Shown piece after piece: positions 13,501 to 27,300 of a stretch of DNA of 64,000 nt. Source of the stretch: Sitta carolinensis (taxonomy: Eukaryota > Chordata > Aves > Passeriformes > Sittidae). Below the pieces are notes generated by a model. The model ran no database searches, was not told the origin of the DNA, and saw only the letters and a program-made list of their open reading frames with translations. Within the stretch, counting starts at the first letter, position 1; the number at the start of each line of letters is the position of its first letter. Position numbers and translations under genes: made by a program. The DNA lies in the NCBI GenBank assembly GCA_032173965.1, contig CM063292.1, positions 169,001 through 233,000 on the forward strand, in the 5' to 3' direction.

Positions 13501-16500
13501 ATACCAAAGGTCAAGGTAACAGCAAATCACAAGAGGAAACTAGAGGGCTGAGTCACATTCAGCATCTGGCATTGCTCAATTAAGCTTGCTTTTCCAAGTG
13601 GATTCTGCACATCCTCAGAAACAGAAATCCATAAAAGCTAAAGACTCAGTAAGAGAAAAAACTGAACCTAGTTTATTGCAAAACGTACCAGAAGTTACAC
13701 AGTCCTCTGCTGTAAATGGAAAGTAGCAACGTGTTTTACAGACACCTGCAAGTTTTACCCCTTACCTCAGGTCCACACTTTTGATGTGACTCATACGGTT
13801 CAGCACTGTCAGGTCGAGGGTCTCTAGCAAATTCCCTGCCAGGGCTAGTTTGTCTAAGGTGACAAGTTTCTCACAAATTGCTGGCAGTTCACAGAAGTTA
13901 TTGAAGGAAAGCCCAAGACAGCTGAGCTGCTGCAGGTTTCCCATCTCTTCTGGTAAGGATGTGAGGAAATTGCCATCAAGCCAGAAGGTCTGGAGACTGC
14001 AACAGTGAAAAAGAGAAAGAAAATAATTCTGCAAAGAGTAATGAATATCACATTTAGTATTTTCACTGAATTTTCTTGCATAGTTAGCTGGTCTCAGTGT
14101 GGTTATTTTTAAAGGTACCTAACTGCTAATTTTATTCTTACACACATAAAGTTACTGAAGTACTTTCATCGCACACACACTAGGCTTGGAAATTCCAGTT
14201 GTGCCAAAGATTGTAAGTTAACACAAGTAAAATACAAATCAGTACTTATGTTGTAAATGAAAGATATTTACTTAATTACTTGGTTTTCTATAAATGGCAC
14301 AGTTTAATCACTCCTCCTAATGCACTAGTGGAAGATTTTTACACTCTAGTTGTCCATTCCAACACACGCTCAGAAAAGAATAAGGTAGCTTGCTGTTGTA
14401 TGATGAATTGTTTCAAAGGTTGTATGGCTTTTGAGACTCAGATCCCAAACATATGATTCCCTTATTATGATTATGTTTCAACAGAGACCTTTCTTTGTTT
14501 AGTGGTGGTAGAAATTAAATCTGAGGCCACAAAAAGTTCTTATGAATAAGGGCTCAAGGAGTCATCAAGATAACTGGACCCATACCTAAGCTGTAAACCT
14601 CCAGAATGTGAAAACCTACATGTAGCATTTTCCTCCCAGTTTGCATATGGCTGAAAGATCATTCTGGAAATTACTTGCTCACATCCAGTGTGGCTGCAGA
14701 CATTCCATTTTTAAAGATACAGACTGGAGGAAAAGCAGGGCACAATAAACCAACTGTTCAATACTGATGTTTATCTATACAAATGTACTAAGGGGCTTGC
14801 AATTTAATTTACCTAAGATTAAGCTCTTATGCATATGGGGTAGCTACCGGGGAAGATGGACAAGGCTCTAGCAAACACTTTAAGACAAAATTTTCAGAGG
14901 GGATTGCCCAAGTATTTTCATGTTAAAATCCTCTAACAGAAAAAACAACCGATTCTGTAGAACACAATCAAACATACCAGTGCTGACAAAAATCACTCGG
15001 CCCCTGTAAGAAGTTATCACAGAAAAGTTTTCTATAATAAATTAAAACTTCAATAGAAATTGCATCTGTACTGAAAATATGAAATTCCAACAATAAATGC
15101 AGAAAGTCAGACAACTGCAGCTGCAGAAAAATACACAGACTTATCTGAGTAGTAATGCAATTGCCTTCAGTGCTTTATCTGCATAAAGCTTCCTCATCAT
15201 TTCTGCACCAACAGCTGTGATGTTTTAATAGTAGTGATAAAGGAATTGCACATCTTAGTTCTTGACCTTCTGCTGGAATCAAATTAATCACTCAGCCTCC
15301 ATAGGCAAAACAGGCTGCCTTAGAATTCACACTTTCAGAAACAGCACCTGCACATCAGTAGTGCTCAGCTGAGGCACCAAGGATATTTTGATCACAGATG
15401 TAAAGATGTAAAGAACATACTCACTTCAACAGTTTGCCAATTTGACTTGGCAAGTAATGAAGTCCATTACAGGAAATATTAAGGTCTGTCAGAGTAGAGA
15501 TTTCACACAGTGATACAGGAAACTCTCCCAGTCTATTATGAGACAAGTTCAGACTCTTCAGCTGAGAAAACCTATTAGCAAGAACACTAGTTAATTCACA
15601 AACCTACATGTCTAAAGCAAAAAAACACAAATGAGTCATAAAGAATTCCTAAGTCTTTGTACAGTGGTGATACAGTCAGCTAACTCATTACAGGAGTTCC
15701 TGCATAAATTTTGCTTTAAGTAATTGATATTCTTCTCAATGGTCCTGCTGAAAGCGAACAAATACCATGGGTTTACTGCAGGAACTGATAACAGCCTTCT
15801 ACCCCAACCTGACAAGCTTCCTCCTAGTGACTGTTACTAAGATTGACTAAAATGCTCAGTTCAAAAACTTTACCTTAAAAGAATTAACTACAGTAAGAGC
15901 CTACAATTACGTAGCTTGGGAAAAGAGGAGTTGAAAACATTCACTGGGACTATTCTGAGAATAAAACAGAACAGGGAAATTCCCCGTTCCAAGCTGGGTG
16001 CAACAGAAAGCCAAGCCAAGCTGTACAAATGGAAAAACTAGGAAAGCACTTGCTTCATGCTGGGAAAGCCCAAGATCTGCACTCAGAGGTCCTTGAACAA
16101 GATCACACAACTGCAGTGCCCCTTGCTCAGCAGACTGTATCCCATGTCCTGCCCCAAGTGCAGACAGCCCCACAGTCACTACAGTCCCACCAGTGCTTGA
16201 GAAAGGATTACCTATTTCTAGCTCCTTCAAATCACCATGCTAGGTCCAAAGACAGAGAAGGAACTTAGTTTGGCTGGAGTAACATACATTAGAGTTCTCC
16301 TCCAAGAATTCCTGCCTCCTTCTAAGGAAGCAAAAGTATTGTCCCCCAAGTAACAGCCTCTTCATGCCAAACTGGAACCACCAGAAATTAATTCAGTGGG
16401 GAAATTAATATCTCACTTCTATGAGATAACTGCAAATTTCATGTACCAGAGAACAACTTCTTGGAAATATGCAGTTATTCGTCTGCCTCACCTACCCAAC

Positions 16501-19500
16501 TTTTCCCAGACATTGGTGAGTAGCTCTTATTTTGAAGGCAATATTTTAATATAGGTAACAAAACCAAGGTTAATTAGCTTGAAGGAGAATATTACTTCTA
16601 GCTTGAGGTGTCTTGAAATATAGGACTGAAATGTTTTGGAGTTGTTTTCTTCTTTATAGTGACCTTTTTCGGATTCAAAATACTTGTAATGATCTGTGTA
16701 GGAACTATGTATAATATTTCTCCATTTGGCTCTATAACCTTAGGGGGTGTTGCTTTCTTGAAAGAGGAAGCACAGCTGAAACTTGGACACGGATTGTTTG
16801 CTTTGAGCACCCCATCATATGAAAAAGGGCACAGGCATTTTTGTTTGCTGCAGCCACAGACTCTCTTGTACTGCAACTGAAAGCCAAAGAGAAAAAGATG
16901 CTATGTTGGTAAAACCCTTCCTCAAAGGAAGGATAATGCAAACACCTAACAATGATATAAAAAAATCAGAAACTTGCACACAGAGCTCCACCACAGTACT
17001 GAAAAAGAATGAAACATTGAGGATGAACCTAAAGATTTGAACGATCTCATTAGCTGGTTCAACTTTAAGAAATCTAGTACAGGTCACAGCTCTCAAGGTT
17101 TGAAATCAGTAAAACTGCTTTCCCAGGAGTTCTGCAATGGCTTTTGCTACACCTGTTCTTAGTACCAAGCAGTGTTTCTCTCTCAATAACAGCATAGTGA
17201 GAAGCTGGTCTGAGAGACACAGCATTAAACACAACAGCACAAACTAATGTTTAGAATTCATCCCTATGCAAAAATATCAAAGCAAGCACAAGAGGGATAT
17301 TAAAAGTTTCCAAAAGCTGAAGAGAAACTGGTACATGACACGGCTTAGTCTGGGATTCCTCAAGCAGACTTCCATACTCAGTGGGGAGGACAATACTCAA
17401 AAGCCTTTTGAGTTCTCCTTCTGTTCCTTCTTCTTTGCCTCAGTAAGCTCATGTAGTGATGTAACAGTGGAGTGGAATGGAAATGCAACTCTCATTCAAG
17501 CTGTATATATGAACCAGGTATTACAGGGAATAAAGATCCCAAAATCGTTGTGGCTTTTTAGGTTTTGGTTTGTGCTCTCACAGGGCATAATGAGACAGCA
17601 AAGAGGTATGGAAACACAGCAGTGAATCTTCCATGGGATGACCATCCTCTGTTTAGCAGCCCAATCTGGTGCTGCCCTGAAATATTCCCAGTATAGCACA
17701 TCCTGTTCTGCCACTAAAACATGCCAGCACAAATCTGTATCGACAAGCTAGAATGCTGACAAGAGACATGCAGATGTATATACGTGTGCACACACATATC
17801 AACAAAGACCAGACCTCAGTGTTTTTCAGACAGGAGAGATACTTGAAAGGCACAACAATACATTAAAAATAGGCCAGGATATGTAACAAAGCAGGTAGGG
17901 TTATTTAGTACCCTTTGCTTAACATCTTTCCTTTAACTACTTATTTCTGCTCCATTATTATAGTTATAGGTGTTTAGACTCCTAGATCTTGAAAGCTGCT
18001 CAGAGGAAGAGATCTGGTCACTGTGAAAAATTCTGCTGTTGAGAATTTACAGTCTCTGAGAGCATCTATGCAAGTGAGCAAGGGTCTTCCTGTGGTGCTG
18101 TAATCTTAGAAGCATCCTAAAAACCTCAGACAAAAAAATCTTTTCAAAAGGCAATGAGCAGCCTTATGTGGGCTACCTAATGCTACCTGTTTATTCAAGA
18201 CTGTGTGAAGTGAGAGCTTCTTATATGGCTTGTGTTTGTTTGAGGATTTCAGCTTCATCAGACATAGTCACTGCCAGGAAAAGAGTTGAGTTTCTGACAT
18301 GTCAGATTTCTTGTTGACTATATGCAAGGTCAAAAGAAATTTCAAGCCCCTTTGCTGATCCTGTGAACCAAGGATATTGCATTTCAGAAAATAAAGTTCT
18401 GATGTGCTTTTCAAAATCATACAATGTATTTGAAGAGACAAATAGAAAGCAAAATCTTAAATTATTTTAAGCAGCTTCTCCAGTAACAGAATCTATTACA
18501 ATTCAGCATTTGAAAACATTTAAGCAAGTCTGGAAAACCAGACTAGACTCTGGCTCTCAATAAAACTGCAAAGAATTCCCAGAAGTGAACAATTTTTTCA
18601 TTGTATACTCTTATAGATACCTCATTACTATATAGATATCTCATTACTATAGAGGAAGAAAAATGAAATAGCACAGTAGGAGGCCCCTAGAGACAAAGAA
18701 AACAAAACCCGTCCCCGCCCCACCCCACCTTGCAAAGAAACCCCCCGACAAACCAAAATGACAAAAACAACCAAACCTCAAAACCACAACAACCCAAACC
18801 AAACAAACAACAAAAAAGCAGTTTTGCAAAGTTTCTCCAAATACATTTTTCCTAGGACACACTGTGTTTCGAACAGAGCCATTGGACAATATTACTATAG
18901 GCTTCCTATCAGTTTTCAAAATTCACAGAGCAACTCCTTGAATTCTATTTTGCATGGCTGGTATACATATCAACAGACTAATCTCCCCTAGATTTTTATG
19001 ATTTTGGGGAATTGATTTTAAAATATTTTTGTAAGACTCCTTCACTTACCTAAGATGACTACATCATGCTTCCATACCATCACACAACTGCTACTCTCTT
19101 AAAAGCAGATCATCACAAGTTTCCAAAGCAAAGCTGGAGTCTCACAGGCCCTCTGCCGATTCCAAATACACATTAAGAACTTGCCAAAACAGGGTTTTTC
19201 AGACCTAAACGTCTTCCTACAAACACTTATTCACAATAGCAGCATTATGCTTTTCCTTGCCTTTTATTTTATACCCCAAGATGTTCTCTGCTTAGCAAGC
19301 AGTCTAATATTACTATTGCATCTTGTCCACACAAATGGCATGTCACCCCACAAGGCTTATCTCAAATCAGAGTTAGCACAGAATGTGTGGAAGGGAGCTC
19401 ATGAATACTAGAAATTGTTGGAAGTTTATTCCTGCATGGGCTGCCCAGTTCTGCTTCCAACCCCCTCACTTGTCAGTGCTTCCTAAAGATCAGGTTTTTT

Positions 19501-22500
19501 ACCATCCCCAAGAGAACAGGCAATACTTCATTCCTGTATCCACATGTCAAGGACTCCAAATGCAGAAGAAAAATGATTCTTTGCAGACCTGCAAAGAGAG
19601 TCAAGACTCCCTGCTCCACTTGTTCTCATAAAATTGTGGCGTAAGTTGAGGTAGGTGATATCTTGACTGTAGAAGAGGTGCTCTGGTACTTCCTCGAGGC
19701 TGTAGCATGAAAGATCAACCATGCTAAATCGCATAGACACAATCTGAAAATAAAGAGAAAAAGCTGCAGCTGTGCAACATATTTTCTCTGGAAGCCTAAT
19801 GAAAGGCCAAAGAATACAAGTTGTAAACAATTTGCAAGAACATGAAAAGAACCCCTTGCACATACCAGGTAGAGTCCATGCAGGAAATGGGAGTCAATGA
19901 AGTACAAGCTTATGCCCTTTGCATCCTGACAAGGATGCACAGCTGGATAACAGCCAGGACTTAGACAAAGCCCTGCTCGGTATGTGCACTGGGCACACTG
20001 CCTAAAGGTGAGGCTGTAAGAGAGCCAATGTAATAGAGGAAAACAGATCTTTCAGGAAACTCTATTTGAGAAAGCATAATCTCCAAATGCCTTCCAAAGG
20101 TGCAAGAAGCAACAGGAAGCAGGTGATTTTCCAGTTCAGTTCTTTGGGGTTTAGAGAACCTGGCCTGGCCTGTTTCTTCTGTACTTTTAGCTACTTGCCT
20201 GTTGAGGGTATAAAATTTGAAACATAACTTGTTACAAAAAGGCCTCATAAATTATGGTTTTGCAACATTTCATAAAGTCTCTGCAAATCTCATGTCCTTT
20301 CATTAAGTATGTTTTGTTTTAAGGTCTTTGGCACTTAATTTGACATTTTATGACCTGCTTCATCCTGAATTCATTTTGTATTTCATAATATCCTTGCTCA
20401 CCTATAACCTCTCTCTAACTCAAACCTCAGGGCAGTCCTGTGAATGTCTAGGTCATACTTCAGGTATGGTCAAGTATGGCAACAAATGCAATCTGTACAT
20501 TTCTACGGCTGTAAAGTCAGCCAGTCCCTGTGGTTTGCTCTAGGGACCTGTGATTAGGTTAGTCTTGTAGGTGCAGCAGCGGTTAAAACATCACAGAACT
20601 ACTGCTCGACACTGTTGAACAGGTAGAGAAAAAGAGAAGGCTAACAGAAAAATCTCTGTAGTCCAGAGCATGAAGGAAATAAAGCTGGAAAGTGTTCTGG
20701 GTACTTTCTCCATCATCCTAGCTTCATCTCTGACTGCAGACCAAGCTTGCATCAGAGCACCTTTCCTGTGGAGCACCCTGCACCCACCATCCAAACCACA
20801 CTGTCCCACGGCCTCACCGTGGACGCCTGCCGGTGCCAGCGCTGGCACTCTGCCAGTGTCTCAAAGGAGATGTGGTAAGTCTGAGCCTGTGCTCCAGCAG
20901 ATGTGAAAGCAAGGGTGTGCTGCCGCCGCTTCATCTCTTCCACCTGCAAGAGGAGAACTGACAACAGTCTGCCAAAGCACCAGCAATTACAACTGACCTT
21001 AAGTCTAGTGTGACATTGCCACCAGTAATATTGCATTTTGCTGAAAAAACAGCTGCGAAGTCACTGGAGAAAAACATAGAAGTAAATCCTGCTTCACGTC
21101 TTTCTGCTGAAATGGATACAAGACGTAGTGATTTCCAGAGTGCCCACTCACAACATTGGCTACTGCTGTGAAAGCTGAACTAGTGTCTCTTCATTTTATT
21201 AGCCTTCAGACCACTACCCAAGAAAAGCAAGTAGAAAAGGGTTGGGCACATTAATGCAGTAATCTGTTAAAAAAGCCTACATTAATCTCTTGTGGACAAT
21301 TCCCATCACTACCATCTCTTCTTCCTTCCCAGGCTACAGGGAGCTAACCAAAAAAAATGAGCCTTACCTTCCCTCCAATGAGAGGTAAGATGTGCATCTT
21401 CCCTGCATGGCTGTCCTTCACTGAGGACACAATGAGGCACGTACCACAGAGAGTGACTGAGCGCTCTGCCCACTTGTGCAGCTGGGTCTTTCCCTTGCGT
21501 ACACTATAGACTCCAGAGAGCAGGATGCGATCCAGCTGTTCCACCTGACATGGCTTTTCTGAAGAAAAGGGGACAGTACTTACTGTCCACATGTTCTTCC
21601 TTCTCATGTGCGAGTACAAATAGCGCAGATTTAACATGCAAAACCAGTTGTAAAGAACAAGCAGACAAATTGCACTTTAAATAAAACTCACATGCAGAGG
21701 ACAAGCAACATCCTCAGTCAGTGCAGGAATGGCAGCTGAGCAGCACCATTTGTGCCTCCCAGAAAAACGTCAGAATGGTTGCCATGCAGTATGTTTTTAA
21801 TCCACAGGTAGTTACAGACCTTACCAAACCCACATGCTTGCCAAATATCCTTCATTGAAACGTAACAGAAAAGCAATTTTAAGCTCTCACTGAGTCAGCT
21901 AAAGTCACAGAGACCATAAAGTAAATGGCTTCTACTGCACTTTCAAGGAAGGCCTAGAAAATCAGCTTCTTCCCTGAAGTTCTTTCCCTGAAGATGACTA
22001 TCCCAGTTTTGCCCGAGATAGAATTAATTTTCTTCCTGGCAGATGGTAAAAGGCTGTGTTTTGGCTTCAGTGTGAGAATGTTGGCAACATTAAAAAAATA
22101 ACATTAAAAAACCCTGCTGTTTTGGTTGGTGCTCAGCAGCGCTCACCCAAGTCAAAGACTACAGTGTCCCATTCTCTGCAGCAAGCAGGTGCACAAGAAA
22201 CTGCAAGGGAGCATGGTTGGATCAGCACCAGCTGATCCAAACTAGCAAAGGGGATATTCCACACCACAGAACGTCATGCCCAGTGTACAAACTGAAGGAA
22301 CTTCGACAGGAGGGCTGAGCACTGCTAGAGGAAGGGCACCACTGTGATGAGCAGTGTATTGTGCATTGCTTGTGTTTTATTCTTCTCTGTTATTTCCCTT
22401 TTCATTACAATTATTATTATTTTACTTTATTTCAATTATTAAACTGTTTTCAGTCCACAGGTATCACCTTTTTCCCATTCTTCTTCCCATCCCATGAGGG

Positions 22501-24342
22501 AAGCAGTGTGTGAGCAAGCAGAGGAGTGGTGCTTATTGGGTAGCTGGGGCTAAACCACAACAGTCCTTTTAGGTGCCAGACCTGGTGCACAAAGGGCAGA
22601 GACAGAACTGACCAGAGTGTGTTAAAGCAAATTTGCTATAAGTATTTATTATGTTGGTTTAACAGTGGCTGGTCACAATGTTGATTTGTTTGGTCGATTT
22701 TGTTGCACTTGTTCTCAAGGTTGCATTATGTAACACCTTATCTGCTGTAAAAGCTGGGTTAAGGTTAGGTGTTATATTTTGTAATCTGGTCTGCGTGCTC
22801 AGCATGGCCCTTACCTCTGTGCTCTGGTGCCATTTAGTGGAGAATATCAATAATGACACCATTTGCCTTTTCTCCTCAGAGAGCCCACCTAGGGAGTACA
22901 CGCTTCCCACATCCTCCTTTTCTCCTTCAGGTTAATTACAACAGCATTTGGGAATTTTTAATACCCTTGGGATGTTGAAACAGTGTGGTTTCCTACTGCT
23001 AGGCACCATGAATGCAGTTCAGGTCTTGTTTAGGGAGAAGCAGCTGTTTGTGGCCACTCCAACCCTGTGACAAGCCCCTGGGACTACTGAGACTGGACTG
23101 GAGTCAGGCTGCTGCCAGCCAATTGCTGCCAAGCTGCACACACTCAAGAGCAACTATTCAGCTTCTGGATTCAGAGTTACAGAGGAGGACTTGGAGCTCA
23201 CAATACTCTGACTGAAAGAGATCCTGGTAGCATAAGAAGGGGTTTGAGCTGCTTCCAAGCTGATTGGCACTGAGGTCCAGCTGCTCCTGGCACCCTACAG
23301 GGCCACTGGGCTGGATGTTCAAACTGATACTATGTCGAGTAAGCAGGTGATACTGATCACACAACAAGCCTGAATAAGAAAACCGTACTCCAAACATTTA
23401 TCAGGAGCAAACGGTTAACTATTGTTAATTACTCGAGCTATAATATAGTTTCTCAGTTAGCAGGATCTTCAGTTGCATTATTTGAAGCTAACGACAACAG
23501 TGCCTTCCTGTGGACCTGTCTTTTCTCAAGTCAAAGTCAGGATCAAGAAAACTACAGAAGTGTGATTGTTTTTTCCTATTAATCTTGAAAATGTGTTATT
23601 TTAAGAAATGCTTACTGGCACTGCAGGTGCTTGATGTAGCCCTCTATAAACCCAACAGGCTGATGACTCAGGCTTTAGCTGAGTTCCAGCTCACAGTTAC
23701 AGCTGCAGGAACAGTGACAGTGCACACACACAATTGCTTACCACCGTAAAAGCGAATCATACAGCTGAGATCAGAGTTTGCTGCCTCTTCCTGCATTCTG
23801 AGAGGATCATCAAAACCCAACCCAGCCAAGTAGTCATACACAATCTGAAGGGGTTTCTCTGTGGGCTCCAGCCTCCTGTCAAAACATACATAAAAGAAGT
23901 TTGAGAATGCAAAAAAGATTGACCAAATCTCAGTACAGCTAAAACGTGAGGGATAGTGACACCATCTGTTCTGCTCCTCTGAGAAGGCCTGGCAAGTACA
24001 AACTCTGGAGTCTCTGCTCCCTGCTCGGCAAGCAGCTTAAGAACTGCAGCACTTGGGAATTACAAGCGGAAGAGAAACATGGAAAAACAGCAACTGGCAT
24101 AAGCCAAACAATTCATGGGGAGTATTTCTATTTCACAATTTAAGGAGCACCAGGAGGAAGCCATGACAAGATGCAAAACCAGAAATACTGCACAAAAAAA
24201 GCAGATGCCAAGTAATATGCCAAGTAATTCAAGTAATTAAAAAACCCTATGTATAATGCCTCAAAAATATAAAAGAACTCTTAAATTCTTCTTCCAAATG
24301 CAGCTTGGAGCAAAGCATTTGAGGAATCCTCATGAATTACTC

Positions 24343-24373
<31 letters not shown>

Positions 24374-27300
24374 CAAATTTCCTACTCTCTTCAGCTCACA
24401 TCAGTAGCTAGAATCTTATGCTTTGGCAAGTTAACCCAACCAGTACATTAGTACATTTAAAAGGACGTTTTAGAACTATGGGAGAACACAGGAAGGATTC
24501 AGTGGCTACTCTGAATAAACAGCAATTAAAGCAAGTTCTTGTGAAGCACTGGATTTAGTATATTCAGAATGGAAAATATGTTTTCTGATCCTCTATTCTC
24601 ACTTTTTCCAGAGACCCTGAATTGTGCTGTTCTTCAATAAAAACCACAGTTGCTTGCTAAATACAAGTTTTATTTTAGGAAGAAAAATATAGTGCAAAAG
24701 ATTAAACACTGAAAATGTTAGGTAGCAGTTAAAAGATATTGTTCCAATGGTCTACTCATTATCTACCGTTAAAAATCCCCAGTTTTAATCTAAATGTGCC
24801 TAGTGTCAGATTATAGTCACTGGATCTCAATTGTCACCTCTTCTTTAAACAGGAGTTTATAAACCATGTCACTAAACATTTCAAACTTCAAGATAAGGCA
24901 CAAGGTGCTTTTAAAATTATTCTTGCAGTAAAGTGGGTCTACTTTGATTCAAAAGGATTTTTACCACCAAATTTGTTTTAGTGAATCTCTACTCAGTAAA
25001 CACTAAACATGACTGTTCCCTGTATCCATGCACTGACTACACAAAGCCACACATACATGTTGGTTCAACTCAAACACTTTTCTGTTCTTGGATGAAACCT
25101 GATCCCGACTCATACCCGTCCAATGCACACGGCCTCCTGAGCTGTCTTTTGGCAACTTACAGCCTCCTTCCTCTCTTTTGCAGTATTTAGTACACTTGTC
25201 TTTTACATAAATATACCTAGTGATACTGAGAAACAGTGTTTTCCAGGGAATACTGCATGCTAAACCATCTAGAGCAATCTGCTGCACTGGCTTCCCAGCA
25301 CCCATCACGCCCCTCCACCCATGCCCTCCTGAGCTCTTACCTTTTAGCCACAGGTTACTGACAGAGCAAACTGAACAACGCAAGTTTACGCTCCTTCATT
25401 CAAACAGCTCCTCACCCAAAACAAGATGCTTAAACTGAATAACAGTTTACACTTTGTAAGATGAGTTTTACTGGTTTGTGCATTGCTTTTCTCCCCATGA
25501 CATCAGAACACAGAACCTCAGGAATTTTGGGTAGGAAAGGCCTTTAAAGGTCATCTACTCCATCCCACCATCATCTTCAGCTTGAACAGGCTGCTCAGAG
25601 CCCAGTCCAACACCTCACTGTAATGAATGACTAATACCTTCGGCAAACAAGCCTGCAATTTCAAAGCATCAAGATCGAATTTGCTAGGCAGGACCTGTTT
25701 TGCACTAAACTTTGTTTACTTGCGTACTCCACTTATACTGCATGCCTTAATGGGAAACGTTTCATTGCTGTATGTACCAAACCTTTGTGCTTTCTTCTCA
25801 CCTCTTCTCAAGAATAAAACCACTTCTGATTGTTTTTAATAATTATATCAGAGTATTTCCACTATTACTGACAGCTTTACAAATTTCATCAAATAATTAA
25901 GGCAGGATTGATTTCATAAAACATACACCATTTACAAGTACCTAGACATCCAGGCTTCCTTTGGAGCCACCAAGACATATCTCAAAAAGTCCTAGACATA
26001 CCAAGAGGCAAAAAGAGTGGGAAGTAATAAATTACAGCTCACTACTTACTTCCAAAAGACTGTCAGCAGATCCAATTTGCTAATCTAGTGCAAAATCTGC
26101 CACAAATCAAAGACAGGCACAGCTAGCTAGCATGAGAAAAGAGAGATTGAAGAGAATTCAAATGCAAAAGCCAGTTCAAAAGCTAAATAAAGCAAAAAAT
26201 GTATCTCTCTGAACACATCTATAAGCTATACCTAAGTTTTTTCATGATCTGCACTAACAGGTCTGCCCTTCTTTAAAAATTCTGGAAAATCTGCTTGCTA
26301 TTTGGGTCCAACTTCCTTACAAATTTTTCAAGCAACAGACAGAGGTTTTCAGCTGGCTCAGTGAGTATGTTCATGTCCATCTGCTCTCATAGAGGGTTTC
26401 TAACTAATCCATCTGTAATTCCTATAACCCTGACCAGGGCAAGGCAAAGGGTTCTAAATAACCTTTTCCAACAGTCAGAACACTCAGTCCTGTTCTCTCT
26501 GCATCTCCCACCACTAGCATTCCCACTCCATTACAGAGCAAACACGCACCAGTTTTAAAATTTGGACACGTGTGACCTGTATCCTTCATTTCACTGTCAA
26601 AAAATCCAGCTACTAGCTCACTTCAAAATCCATTGTATCTATTGCTTAGCCTTTAAGTAAGGAGACCACAGCAATTATTTGCCCCTGAGAACAAGAGTGG
26701 CAATTTTATAACTGAATCTTAAGTCTGGATGCCTCAGTGTGAAGTTTAAATCCTAAAAAACTGAATTGGAGCTTCTAAACCTAGAGAAGTCCATAACACA
26801 CTCACTGCATAAAGTTCACTAACATCTATTTTCAGCCTAAACTGACTTCAGGCATACAACATAGCATCTGATGCTTAAGCCTTCTTTATGTAACCCTTGC
26901 TACAATTTCTGTTTGCCTTTAATAATTTAGCTGGCAACTCTTGTCAGCAAAAAAAAATTACTAACACGTAAATATTACATGACATAATTGTGACAGCAAC
27001 TTACTTATTTTGCTGACTCGAAATAACCATTTACAGCCTCTTAAATAGATCAGGCTGTCCAGATGCTAAACTCTCCGTATCACAGAACATAACAAAGGAA
27101 TATTATGAACAGGTGCCTCTATCCAGAAAACGAGGACATATTTCTGGCTGGAGCAACAGTCAAACCCTCCCTGTCAACACATGTAACTATGAGGTATGTA
27201 ACCTCTATTTCACCACTACCTAATTTTTATGAAGTGCACGACTCAAGGCTGTACATGACTGCCAGCTACTGCCTCTGCCTGTTCCCTACCTGCCCTGCCA

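Larger units (their letters stand above)
15572..19588 (-). other. PHLPP2 intron 6
   Basis: About 4 kb. Apart from the 19-bp tandem duplication and the A/C-rich tract listed separately, nothing was recognised. The LRR array shows no gap here, so no exon appears to be missing. Confidence 0.7.

Noticed and set aside
22678..22935. 85-residue plus-strand open frame in the ERV leader
   Set aside because: It belongs to the retroviral leader remnant and I see no evidence of a functional gene.
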